Below are positions 11,633-21,631 of a stretch of DNA of 64,000 nucleotides, one piece after another. The stretch is taken from positions 4,960,001-5,024,000 of the forward strand of contig JASJZC010000004.1 of the NCBI GenBank assembly GCA_037178855.1, read 5' to 3'. Below the pieces are notes generated by a model. It saw nothing but the letters and a program-made list of their open reading frames with translations. It searched no databases and was not told the DNA's origin. Position numbers and translations under genes: made by a program. Every line of letters starts with the position of its first letter. The first letter of the stretch is position 1. Source of the DNA: Oscheius sp. JU75 (Eukaryota; Nematoda; Chromadorea; Rhabditida; Rhabditidae).

Positions 11633-12579
11633 ATGCGTCTTCCTCTCCTCCTACTCCTGCTCTTGGCCGCCATGACCGCCTCCCCCTTTGAGTCCGATGG
11701 CATTCTCGAAGAGGAACAAGCCTCCACAAGCACAGGTTAGAACTTGTCCAGTCAGAGATTTATTGGTAGTTTGCTTTTGTTAGAAGTGTTTGAAAGTTTG
11801 AATTGGAAACTCTCAATTAGTGTTTTGTTTAGTGGCGCTACTATGAGTTGACACAAAGACAGAGTCTTAGGCCAATTTTGACCTGTACCACTTTCCCTGG
11901 GCTGCTTTTTGATCATTTCTCTCCTTTTGCACAGCCCGTCCGTCGGGAACAGATTGTTTTGATCGGCAGGATTTGGTCGCTGATTTGAAATCAATCCCCC
12001 ATAGCCTAATTCGAGACGCTCTCTTTCTCTCCCGGAATTCCCTCTCTTGATACCATAGAGAGATTGAAACGGGTTTCTAATTGATTCTCTGTGCTTATTA
12101 CAATACAAAGAGACAGACAAAAGATACTGTGAATCTGGTTCTTGAACCATTTCTCTTTTCCAGCCACAACTCCCCTCAATGGAGCTGCGCGTCTTCGACT
12201 CCGAGCCCATCGACACCGTCACCGACACCGTTCGAACCAGGTGGACGAGCTGTTTGAGATGATAACAGAGGATGTCAGACGGGAGAAGACGAAGAGGAAA
12301 AAGGTACGAGCGAGCGGAACGCTTTTCTTTTGCCTCCCCGGAAAAGATTTACTGTCATTGCCGCGAGTCGGGTCCATACAAGTCCCTGATTTATTGGTTT
12401 TGTTCTTTTCGTCAGATGTTTTCCAGTTTGTGCAGATGCTTTTCGATGAAACGATGCATAGCCGCCCTGACGCCCAGAAAAAATTCTTTTTGAAAGACTG
12501 ACTGACAATCCAATTGTTTTCGTTGGCGCAGGAATTTATCACGTGTACTTCGAATCAGAGAGGGAGTGAAAATCGCTAA
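11633..12579 (+). CDS. Small basic secreted protein, 96 aa
   Basis: Not recognised as a known family. Three exons with agreeing phases: 11633-11735, 12164-12303, 12532-12579. The first begins MRLPLLLLLLLAAMTASP, an obvious signal peptide of about 17 residues, followed by an acidic stretch. Exon 2 gives an Arg/His-rich run (RAHRHRHRHR) and an amphipathic helix (VDELFEMITEDVRR), then a basic KTKRKK. There is one Cys, so it is not a disulfide-stabilised peptide. It could be a secreted neuropeptide-like or antimicrobial precursor; that is inference from composition alone. The first intron (428 bp) contains a family B repeat; the rest of the introns show nothing. Confidence 0.6.
11740..11870 (+). 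repeat. Dispersed repeat family B, copy 1
   Basis: Shares with 50875-51025 and 55135-55315 the order CTTGTCCAGT or GACAGTCTTG, TTTGAA, AACTCTCTCAATTAGTGTT, TAGTGGCGCTACTATGAGTTGACA. Lies in the first intron of the 11633-12579 gene. Confidence 0.6.
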
Positions 12580-12726
12580 GGAATGTTCACGGTTGAACAA
12601 GGGCAAAAAGTGGCGACGATGGGGTCAACAGCCAGATGGTTCATAGTTCTTTTGACGATTGATGACAAAATGTCTTTGGGGATGGAACATTTTAAAGGTT
12701 CCATGAAGGAGCCACTTTAATGAAAC

Positions 12727-12795
12727 ACAAAGACGTTGGTGGTTAGCGCACTTGTCTTTCTATCTGACAGTCTCTGGTTCGATCTCCCGAAAGCA
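12727..12795 (+). repeat. tRNA-like element
   Basis: Contains an A box (TGGTGGTTAGCGC at about 12737) and a B box (CTGGTTCGATCTCC at about 12774) with tRNA-like spacing, but the acceptor ends do not pair, so it is not a functional tRNA. Most likely a decayed tRNA pseudogene or tRNA-derived SINE fragment. The flanking intergenic DNA 12580-13214 shows no other feature. Confidence 0.45.
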
Positions 12796-13214
12796 GAAAA
12801 CTTTTTCCCTTCCCATTGTGGATCGAGATAAATACTATAAGATCCCGGTCTCTTTCATGCACAGTTTAGAATTCCTGGGTTTGCCCAATCACCCTTCCTT
12901 GTCCTTGTTAGAGTCTCAATTTGGTTCCTATCAATCAGCCCTGGAATTCTGGATTCTGAGTCACCTTTACCATAAGGTCTCTTTTGGTTCTCTGTCTCTG
13001 ACTAAGAATTGGTCGGACAGATTGACTTCCTGTCCGCAACCTCGACCCAAACCGGGCGAATCTGTCAAAGCGAGAGAACCGAAATGTTGCCATCCATAAT
13101 GGACCGTTCCACTCCAACAGTTCCTGGCAGTTGACAGTCACAATTGAGACATTGGCCAGGGGCGCGTAGTCAGCTTGCTTGACCTTCTGAACGACCACCT
13201 GTAGCTCGGGGGGT

Positions 13215-13774
13215 ATGCATCATTTGGCTGTGTTTGCTCTAGAGGTATCAATCCATTGTCATGGAATACAGCTGCTGTCGTAAATCTGTACTTGCAGAAT
13301 CTGGCATCGTCACGAAGAGAGAAGAATGAGCCACTCTGTGCCACTGAACGTAAAGCAAGGGAGTTGAACAGTCAGACCGAGGAATTTGATCCGCCGTTTA
13401 TAGTCGAGATTCGATGCAAGAAGCTGGCCAAGTATGAAAGAGGCGAGGCGACGAAGCTCGAGGATCAGGTCAGTCCCTGTCCCTCCCAGTTCATCTCCCA
13501 AAGATTCAAGTTCTCTCTGCCATGTAGCATTAACTATCGGTAGTTGTGACAGATGGCCCGCCAGGCGCCAGTTGACGCCCCAATCAAAAGGCTGAAAATC
13601 GTTTTCCAGACCTGTGTCCACGGTCTTCTCCGATGTGTCCAGCGCTATGCAGAGGTTCATGTCTCCAGGCGGACGCGCGGCTCAATCCATTGGATTCCTT
13701 CGACGGTCAGAGACGTCCCGATGGGCTGCGAATGCATGTGGCCCGTAGAGAGATACGGTCATCAAGAGCTCTAG
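13215..13774 (+). CDS. Cysteine-knot ligand candidate, PTTH/Trunk-like, 121 aa
   Basis: Three exons, all phase 0: 13215-13244, 13298-13468, 13610-13774 (TAG). An AATAAA at about 13815 follows. The protein has six Cys in the order C...C...C-x6-C...C-x-C, with PLC then ELNSQTEEFDPPFIVEIRC, TCVHGLLRC, a W midway, and VPMGCEC near the end. This order and spacing (a Pro-Phe-Ile-x-Glu-x-x-Cys strand, a paired C...C turn, then Trp and V-x-x-x-C-x-C) is what I know of the insect prothoracicotropic hormone/Trunk family, ligands of the Torso receptor kinase; the IL-17 fold shares the final C-x-C but fits the middle less well. Length also fits a mature PTTH-size ligand. The N-terminus (MHHLAVFALE) is a poor signal peptide, so an upstream signal exon may be missing. 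Confidence 0.55.
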
Positions 13775-13978
13775 CTTACAGTAGTAGTACACACAACTTC
13801 ACGGGTACATTTCAATAAAGAGTTTTACGCAAATTGTCTTTGGAAGCCTGTTATCGTTCTTACTAGATCAATGTGATCTGTCAAAGGTCAAAAAACGATT
13901 CATGGCTGGGAGTGGTAGAAGTGGTAAGTGTTTAAGAAATCAAAGTTTTATGTACAGACATTTGAACATGAGAATAAG

Positions 13979-16734
13979 TTAGATATCGAGATCAGAACGT
14001 TTTTCTGAAGATTCGCTTGTTTTTCTTTCCTCTGCCTCTCGAACCGAATCCCCCAAGTCTACCCCCTTCGTGTCGGGAAGGAAGAAGAGTGAGATGATCA
14101 GAGCCAAGATTCCAATAGAGACTACGACGCCGTAAGGAGCTGCTTTCGAGAACTGTGAGAGATAGGCCATCTGAAAGAGAAGGTCAAAGAACCCACAAAA
14201 CGGTCGAGGTAAACAAAATTTGCTGTTTTCTATCCTTTTCAAATAGCGGACTGGAATTTTATTGCTGCAAACTGTGTCTTTCCACGGAAACCTGTCCATT
14301 CCCTATGTCAACCCAAGCTTTTTGCCACGTTTTCGTTAGGGATATAGTCTGTTTCCATCGAAAGAGCGACACCTGAATTTAAGTGCTTATTTAACCGCCC
14401 AGTGTTTGCGTGGGGAAGAGAAATTTCCAAGTTGTTGAAATTGGACCGTTTTCCACACTTTTCTGATGGTGTAATCATATTCTATGCATCTACAAAACTA
14501 CTTGACAACAATTTTTGGAGAGGAACTAGAAGAAAAATCTGGAAAATGGTCAAAATTGGGAAGCTGGACACCTGTTCCCATGTTTCTTCAGGCTTTTGCG
14601 ACGTTTTTTTTCGCACTTTTTGTTTTAAATATGTTGCCAAGTAGGTTTTCTTGGTCGCGGAGATTGAAGGTCAGAACAACAAAAAGCGGTCACAAATAGG
14701 ACGAAATAGCGAAAAACTCGAAAATCGCGCCGAAGTTTCAAAATTCGTGGCGGCAGCCTTTTGGCGGAAAGAGCGACATTCCTTTAAATTCATTTCTCCA
14801 TATCTCCAGAAATCTGTTTCTATTATTCCCGAACTCACTTGAGGAGCGACGAGAGCCCCAATTCTTGCCATCAGACTGCACGTGCCCACTCCAACCGTCC
14901 TTAACCTTGTAGGGAATACCTCCGCAGCAACAAGATAACAAGCGTCCCACGTGATTTCGATTAGGGACACTCCGAGAATATTGATAATTACTACTGAAAT
15001 GTTTTGAACTTTGGAGAGGGAGTAGAGAGTTACCGGCCCAGTCTCTCCAGCTATCCTCGTCACAATCCGTATCTGGTAGAAGGATGATGACCATAAGAGA
15101 GGAATAGCAGAGGAGCATCAGAACTTGAGGCAGTTGGTGAAGACGACGTCGGTCAAAAGATGGCCAATAGGTGTCCAGAAGGAAGACGAACTGAAACAAT
15201 TGGCTGTCTCTCTGTATGTCTGTCCTTTACAATTTTTGCAAAAGCAGTGACCATTCCGGAAACAAACTGAGTCACGTAGAAACTTCCAGCCAAGTTGCCA
15301 GAGTTCAGGTCACTTCCGAAGGCGGACAGACTAAAGTCTCCCATTGTCAATTGGAAGTGAATAGGCTTACCTGGTACAGAACCAGAGAGTAGCCAGGACA
15401 ACTGTCCGAATTCCCAGTTGCCTCTCAACGAATAAGTCCTTCATTGTATAGACGTAAGTGTCGGTATTCTCAGTTTCTAGTAGGCTCTCTCCTTCAATTC
15501 TTTTCAATCCGGCCAGTTTTCTGATCTGACTCTCTGCCTGACGGGCATCTTCATACCTTCTCTTTGTTTGGTACCTAAGAATCAATGTGAATTTATTATC
15601 AGGCCCGAACCATTTAGGAGACTCTGGGAAGAAGAGTATGACCAAGGGAACAACTGGGAGTGGAAGAAGAGCTGTAGCTATCGCTGCTGATCGCCACCAT
15701 CCACACAGCCAACAGACGAAGGTGAACACGACGCGGGCATATCCCTGATTGTGGTTTCAAAAACAGAGGTTTAGAAAACCAACCCAGTTGAAGAGTGACC
15801 TTAAAAAGACGCGCTGTTCCGGAAGAATGAGCTCAAGAATGTAAGTGTAGAACACGACAAGAATACAGGCAATACTGGTCCCGACAACGAAACGAAAAGC
15901 AGCGAAGACTTGCCAGTTTGGAGCAAAGCCTGAAAATTGGTCAAGGATTGACTCCGAGAGACAGAGAGGAACTAATATCAAATTAAGGTAGAGATACTTG
16001 TCAGGCTCAGGATTGGAACTCTTACCAGGGACACAACGTCTTACTGGGACATCAGTTTGTTTGACAAATACTTTGTTGGGTGAACTGTTACTGCTAATAA
16101 AACCTGACAGGAATTGACAATTCAATAGTTAACTGGATCATGTTCATTCTCAATACATTGTTAGTCTGTGGCATAGGAAACAAACTGTTCTCTGCTACGC
16201 TCACAGCAGTACACTCATTGAAACTCTGGGACTTACCACTAGCCGTCCCAAAAGCCATGCCGACGATTATTCCAAACATCGAGACAGGTTTCCTCCCGAA
16301 ATAGTCTCCCAGATGACCGTAGATAACTGTTCCAAACAGGACTCCCAGAAATTGAATCGTTGAGACCTATGCAGATGATTTGTGACAAACAGAGACACGT
16401 ACCCATGTGGCATCATAGGCCTTCTCACAAAGCAGATCGAAATCTTGAACCATTGACCGAAAGATGGCTGGTTTTGACACCACGTGTGTACAATTTTTGA
16501 GCTCGGTGCATTGTTCCTTTTCGGAGAGAGAGCACTGTTCTTTTGACCAATGGAAATCGGAATCTAGACATTCTTGGGTGGGAGTGTAGTTGTAGAAGAC
16601 CTAAAGAGCATAGTCAATGTCACAATGCTATGAAAACGCACCGGAAAGATTTGTTGACAGCAGAAAAACAGAGCTGTCTGCCAGAGTAAGAAACAGATGA
16701 TGTGAAACCGATTGATATGGAGCTGACTGAACAT
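13979..16734 (-). CDS. SLC22-type major facilitator transporter
   Basis: Multi-pass plasma-membrane carrier for organic cations, anions or zwitterions; substrate not predictable. The start ATG is at 16734, after an acceptor-like CGACTTTTAG, and the stop at 13979. Exons give an N-terminal helix, a Cys-rich extracellular loop (CLDSDF, CSLSEKEQCTELKNC), a conserved W...QFLGVL, the MFS signature GHLGDYFGRKPV between TM2 and TM3, the RFVVGTS helix, an ILELILPEQR loop, the central cytosolic loop (FPESPKWF then a charged stretch to MKDLF), and the AAEVFPTRLRTVGVGTCSLM motif before the last helices. The end is a charged tail (GDSVREAEERKTSESSEKRSDL). Introns are mostly 40-60 bp; those at about 14170-14838 and 15930-16240 are longer and hold nothing recognisable. 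Confidence 0.85.
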
Positions 16735-17554
16735 TTTTAGACTAAAAGTCGTATGTCGGGGGACAGTAGCAGCTGGTCGAGTGGCGATAAAGCAAAAACG
16801 ATAAGAGAGGGAAAAGAAAATGGCCGGAAGAATTCTTTAAAATCTTTGCACTGATAGTAGGGAAAACTTATTCTCATTCTATGCATTGCTATGCTGAAAG
16901 TTCAATATTCAGGCTGAGTGCCGATGGTTTGCATGCCGCACGAATTTTCAGATTCTACTGATAAAACTCTGTGTCGTGGAAAGGTATCTCATCTTCTTTT
17001 TCTTTGCAAAAGCTTCAAAATGAGACCAAATATGCCGAGAAAAGTCGCGAGAGGCGGGCGAAAAGGCCTAGAAACTGATTGTCATGTATTGCGATGTTCT
17101 GAAGAATGTGCGGATCATTTTAATAAGGAGTGGAAAACGAAAAAGGCTCGATGGTCGAGACTCAACCGTTTTAAAATAGGCTTTAAACGACCGCTCTTTT
17201 CGTTTGAAGTGAACGTCAACAAGGCAAAAATCCTGGAATAGACCTGAACTCTTTACTATAAATATTTCCACCAGATTCTAGGTCCAGACAGATTATGCTC
17301 AATAAGGCTGACTGTCCAAATAAACAAATATTCCAGGGGAGGGACTTTTATGACAGGTTTTTTAACCGAACAGAATCGGAAAACAAGACCCACTAGTCTC
17401 TCCCGTACAATTCTAGATTTCGGGAAATGCTGATGTTTGAGCCAAAGCCAATTCACAAGAACTCTTTGTCCACTCTTATCAGTTCATGGTTCTTCGGACC
17501 AAATTCCAGCGTCTACTAAAGAGTTTAGAGAGGGTCAAAACTTCATTCAAACAG
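16735..17554. other. Intergenic
   Basis: No gene recognised. The 107-codon frame at 16918-17241 (plus) is basic and without motif; I treat it as chance. Confidence 0.4.
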
Positions 17555-17748
17555 TCACTTTCCAGGAGTGGCGAAGCAAGTTCCGTTGAAGCAGACAGAG
17601 GTCGGACCACATTTCTTGTTGGCCTCGGTAGAACAAGGAGTCTCGAACAGGGTTGATGACATGATCAGAAGAGAAGCAAAGAAGATCTAGAATGGTTTGG
17701 AACATGGAGTGTGGGGAAATGAAAACTGACAAGGGAGAACAGTCGCAT
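17555..17748 (-). CDS. Secreted Cys-rich micropeptide, 49 aa
   Basis: Two exons: 17748-17731 encodes MRLFSL, and 17686-17555 the rest, split by a 44-bp GT-AG intron at a codon boundary. The joined N-terminus (MRLFSLIFFASLLIMSSTLF) is a clear signal peptide. The mature part has four Cys in a compact C-x7-C-x5-C-x4-C arrangement ending FATPGK; two disulfides are likely. The layout resembles small EB/WAP-like or defensin-like cores but is too short to assign. It sits just downstream of the cathepsin B-like gene on the same strand. Confidence 0.6.
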
Positions 17749-17963
17749 GTTTTTTTAGAAGGAATTGGGGGTGTGGGAGAGGAATGAGAACATCAACATC
17801 AGGAAATGACTGTAAACATGTCATTGTTTAAAAAAAATTCGAAGACTTTGGTTCTGTAGTAGGCTAAAGGGACTTGTAAAGTTGCGCGCTACCGTACCGA
17901 CTTGTAACTTCCATCAACCAAACAAGGTGCTAATTATTAAGTTTATTAGAGATGAATACTATT

Positions 17964-19149
17964 TCAAGCATGTGGAAGAGCTGCAGCCATGTTGCTCTCA
18001 AAGTTGACCTCATTGGTTCCTCGAATGATTCGGAAGAAGCCTTTCTCTCCCCATTTGGAGCCCCATGAGTTGGCCACGATCCAGTAGGGAGTACCATTAT
18101 GAACTCCCCACCCGACAACTCGGACACAATGACGACCGTAGTATCTTCCTCCGGTGTGCTGTAATTGTTATAGTGTGTCTCGAGATGACAACCAACCACA
18201 TAGACACCGCTTCTGTACTGGTAGAAGTCATCGTAGACGTCGAAGGATGCGCTGACTGGTCCGTGAGTCATTATGTCCTTCTGAATAGAGGTCACATCCC
18301 CATTGGGAAGGGAGTAGGCTTGTCCAGAGCCTAAAAGTCTGTCTTTTTGTAGTCGCGACCCTTACCAAAATGTTTGTCATTATCGTAGAGAGTGCTGTAG
18401 CTAGCCTCACAGGATCTTTTGCATGAGGGGGTGGTGTAGCCTCCTGCAGGGCAGTTCGAGGAGCAGGGAGGAATCTCGTAGGGCCTGCATCCATGGTGAG
18501 AAGCGTAAGCACCGCCAGTGACGACTCCGTTCGTGATCCAGTAGTTGAAGGCACTGATAGGCCAACCACCGTTACATCTGAGATCGTTGGTAAGGCATTG
18601 TCACTGTCTCTGTGTCTCTCACTCACCCGCCTCCACAAGACGTACAGCAAGAGAGGATGTCATCTGCCGAAATCTCAAGCTGTTGGGCATTCGCGATGCA
18701 GGTCCTGTCGCTCATTGTCGTAGCAGAGCACTGAACAGTTAATTAGAACTGGCAGATTCAGGTAATTTCATACCCATGACCAGCAGCTTCCACATTGAGA
18801 CTGGTCGTAGATTGACTTGATCGATTTGCACTTGGACCACTGGGTACGAGCATCGAAGCTGGGCGGAATTGAGCTATCCGAAATGTCCAGTCTCGGAGCG
18901 TCGACTCCTCGTCTTGTCTCCCTGGCAAAGAGTCCAGTCATAACCTTGGATTGCTTCTCATTCTCCGTGAAGTTACAGTGCTCGGCCTTGAAAGAGTCCT
19001 GTCTGTAGTTGAGATACTCCACAAGATCGTCTCCGGTCAGATGGGAGGCAAAGAGGGGTATTTCTCGAAAAGCATGGACCAAACAAGACACTCTTACCTG
19101 TAGTAGAGCTCAGAATTGGGAGGAGAATGAAAAGGAGAAGGAGGAGCAT
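17964..19149 (-). CDS. Cathepsin B-like cysteine protease
   Basis: Secreted or lysosomal papain-family (C1A) protease. Start ATG 19149 opens a signal peptide [15 protein letters not shown]; exon 2 has the propeptide and the mature start (SIPPSFDAR). Catalytic Cys is in QCGSCW, catalytic His in [11 protein letters not shown], catalytic Asn in [13 protein letters not shown]; the CNGGWP and [10 protein letters not shown] cathepsin B motifs are present. The occluding-loop region reads [21 protein letters not shown]: it is shortened and lacks the paired His that anchors the C-terminal carboxylate in classical cathepsin B, so dipeptidyl-carboxypeptidase activity is doubtful while endopeptidase activity is expected. 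Also, His is embedded in an unusual GGRYYGRHC instead of GGHA. A TATA box lies 32 bp upstream of the ATG. Gut digestion is the usual role in nematodes (inference). Confidence 0.9.
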
Positions 19150-19180
19150 GTTAACTTAATAGCCTTCCCTCCTTCCAGCA

Positions 19181-19187
19181 TTTTATA
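19181..19187 (-). promoter_or_regulatory. TATA box of the cathepsin B-like gene
   Basis: TATAAAA on the minus strand, 32-38 bp upstream of the start codon at 19149. It implies a very short 5' untranslated region. Confidence 0.6.
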
Positions 19188-21631
19188 GGACAAGGCGTTA
19201 TCGCATGTTCCAAGCAGAGGGTGTCAGAGGAAGATATCAAGTCTCAGCAGTTTTCAATTGTCAAAACAAGAGGAGGAGGACTTTCTCTTCCGTCTGATCA
19301 ACAGGCTACAAGCAAGAAAATCATAGACAGAACTGTGAGGACTCAACTGACAGAATTACAGTCTCAGACTGCTAGCAGTATCGAGAAGTACCGTTGAAAA
19401 GCGAAAAGTTTCAAAATTCCCGCAATCTCAAGTCTTGTCGAAAACTTGTCGAGAGATGAATTCTGGCAAGACTTGGACAAGACAAGGACAGGACAAGCAA
19501 CAATTAGAGTCCTCAGTTGGACGTCTGCTGCTCGCTCTAGATGGCAGCTACCTCTTCTTGACTACCCAGGTCATGTCGCCTCTACTTCTGCACTACCCAG
19601 GTCACGTTGCTTTCCTCTTCCAGTAGTCTACCTGCTCTTTTGCATCCGGACACTTTCAGTCTTCAGGCCTGAGGGCAGAGTCGGACTTTTGAAAATCGGG
19701 TAGTGGAGACTGAGAGTGGTGTCTTGAAGTGAGAGAATTGAGGTTAACGTAAAACGAAAGCTGAACTATCGCTACAACTGGACAGCATCAGGTTAGTTCC
19801 TGTCTTTTTATCTCTAAGCATCCCTATCTCTCTTGGTTTCTCTTGGTTGACTTTCAGAGTGCGCACCCGAACTGGAACACTACTACAAAGAATGGTCAAA
19901 TGTGCGGAAATATCTATCTAGGCTGGGAAGGCTCTCTGTAGATGTTCAAAGAAATGCTGGATGTCTCTGTCACTAAAATGCTGAGGAATTTCGCTGCCAG
20001 AAGACTGTCAGAGAATGCCGGAGTACTGCTCGAGAACTCTGTAGGAGTCATTGTGGATCATTGAGATGTTGAGCGGCTGGAAGAATGCTGTAGCGATAGT
20101 TCCAGGAGAAAGAAGAGGAAAGCAACGTGACCTGGGTAGTGCAGAAGTAGAGGCGACATGACCTGGGTAGTCAAGAAGAGGTAGCAGCTATCTAGAACGA
20201 GCAGCAGACGTTCAACTGAGGACTCTAATTGTTGCTGGTCCTGCCAAGTCTTGCCAGAATTCATCTCTCGGCAAGTTTCCGACAAGACTTGAGATTGCGG
20301 GAACTTTGAAACTTTTTGCTTTTCAACGGTACTTCTCGATGCTGCTAGCACTCTGTCAGCTTGGCACCACCTAACCCTATCCCAGTCTCTGACTGATCTG
20401 TCCAACCTGTACGATCAGCGAGCACTCTCTGCAGAGCTAGGAATGAGTTTTTAGGCCCGGCCCGTTTTCCAGCTCTATTCCAGCAACCTACCCTCCTCAG
20501 CAACATAAGTGTCATTGTAGCCTGTCAATCTACTCTTATCCTCCCCTCCGCGTCATTTAGCGTTTTGTTTGTTCATTTCGCACGCTCCTCGGAGCGAGAG
20601 GAAAGTGACCACGGATTTTCCCCCCGTTCTGGCGCGAGAGCGAGTGGGATCGATTCTCCCGCCAGAGCACCCAAAACGGGCCGACTCGTAATTATAAAGC
20701 GCCCATTTGTTTGCTACCTCATCAAGCATTCCCTCTTATTTTAGGCACCACGAAGACGGAGACAGGCAGTTTTCTCTCTGTGCAAACAGTGAGTCAGTAT
20801 CGCTCTTTGAGCAGTTTTCTGTCCCGAGAAAGAGCGGGAGAGCCCATAAACAAGATTGTTATTGAATTGCATTATCTTTTGTCGCCTAGGGAACAGACAA
20901 TAACCACTCCGCGAGGTACTTCCAATCCAAACCCTTACCTTTGTTTCACAGCCAACGACTAGTCAGTAATTTTCCCTCGAAATAGTCAAATTTTTCGAAA
21001 CTAATCGGCTTTCATAGGTACTGTTGGAACAAAGAAGCGTTGAACATTTTAGATGATTTCCAGAAACGTTTTCAGGCCTCGGCTTTCATACGTTTTTCAG
21101 TTTCGGCATCTCGGCTGTCTCGTATTCTTTTTTAGGCGACTCTTTTTTGATTCGCATTGTCTCCGGACCGTATTCAAAGCCTTCCAGCACAGTAAAACTT
21201 TTCGCCAGTCTCGGAATAGTTCAGGCCACTCATCCGGTCACTATAGTCATAACTGTTAGATCTAATAGAATCATAACAAGATTAGCTTTTTTGACTGATT
21301 CTTTTTTGGGGTTAGAATACGTTGGTCATTTGAGAGTATTCGCCTTGCAACTGTTGCTCGTGAATAACAAAAGACAACATGAATCATAAGTGTTCAGATA
21401 AGGAAACTGCCATGGATCCACTTTCACTTCAAAATACATCCCCCATTGTTTACTCTGTCCTTCCCATTTCCAACCACTTAATACCTCCTCACCTCGCGCT
21501 GTGACATACATTTCACCTCTCTTTTATGGCTGGTTTCTCCCTTGACGCCATATCCATTTCAAGGGTTTCTCATTATCATTTTTGAATTTCACAGTATAGA
21601 GACACTGGACCACGAGTACAGATAGTAAACG
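19188..21631. other. Intergenic with inverted repeat and a GC-rich island
   Basis: Apart from the inverted repeat, 20530-20700 is unusually GC-rich with CGCG and short palindromic GGCG motifs, ending in ATTATAAAGCG, a possible TATA element at about 20690. No coding exon was recognised downstream of it. The last 40 bases are the 5' leader of the SVOP-like gene. Confidence 0.4.
19368..20350. repeat. Long imperfect inverted repeat (about 240-bp arms)
   Basis: The left arm 19368-19625 is matched in reverse complement by 20350-20110. Shared blocks in order: GCTAGCAG.ATCGAGAAGTACC, AAGTTTCAAA.TTCCCGCAAT, CTCAAGTCTTGTCG, GAGAGATGAATTCTGGCAAG, CAACAATTAGAGTCCTCAGT, and CTACCCAGGTCA twice. A further GAACTATCGCTACA block continues the match at 19763 and 20095, with about 135 bp extra in the left arm. 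The transcript would fold into a long hairpin. No transposase frame was found, so it could be a foldback/MITE element or an inverted duplication. Confidence 0.8.

Noticed and set aside
13310-13660. Minus-strand frame over the PTTH-like gene
   Set aside because: The plus strand has phase-0 exons, conserved Cys pattern and a poly(A) signal; the minus frame has no coherent splice series.
20530-20700. Possible promoter or CpG-rich start of an unseen gene
   Set aside because: GC-rich with a TATA-like sequence, but no exon could be identified downstream.
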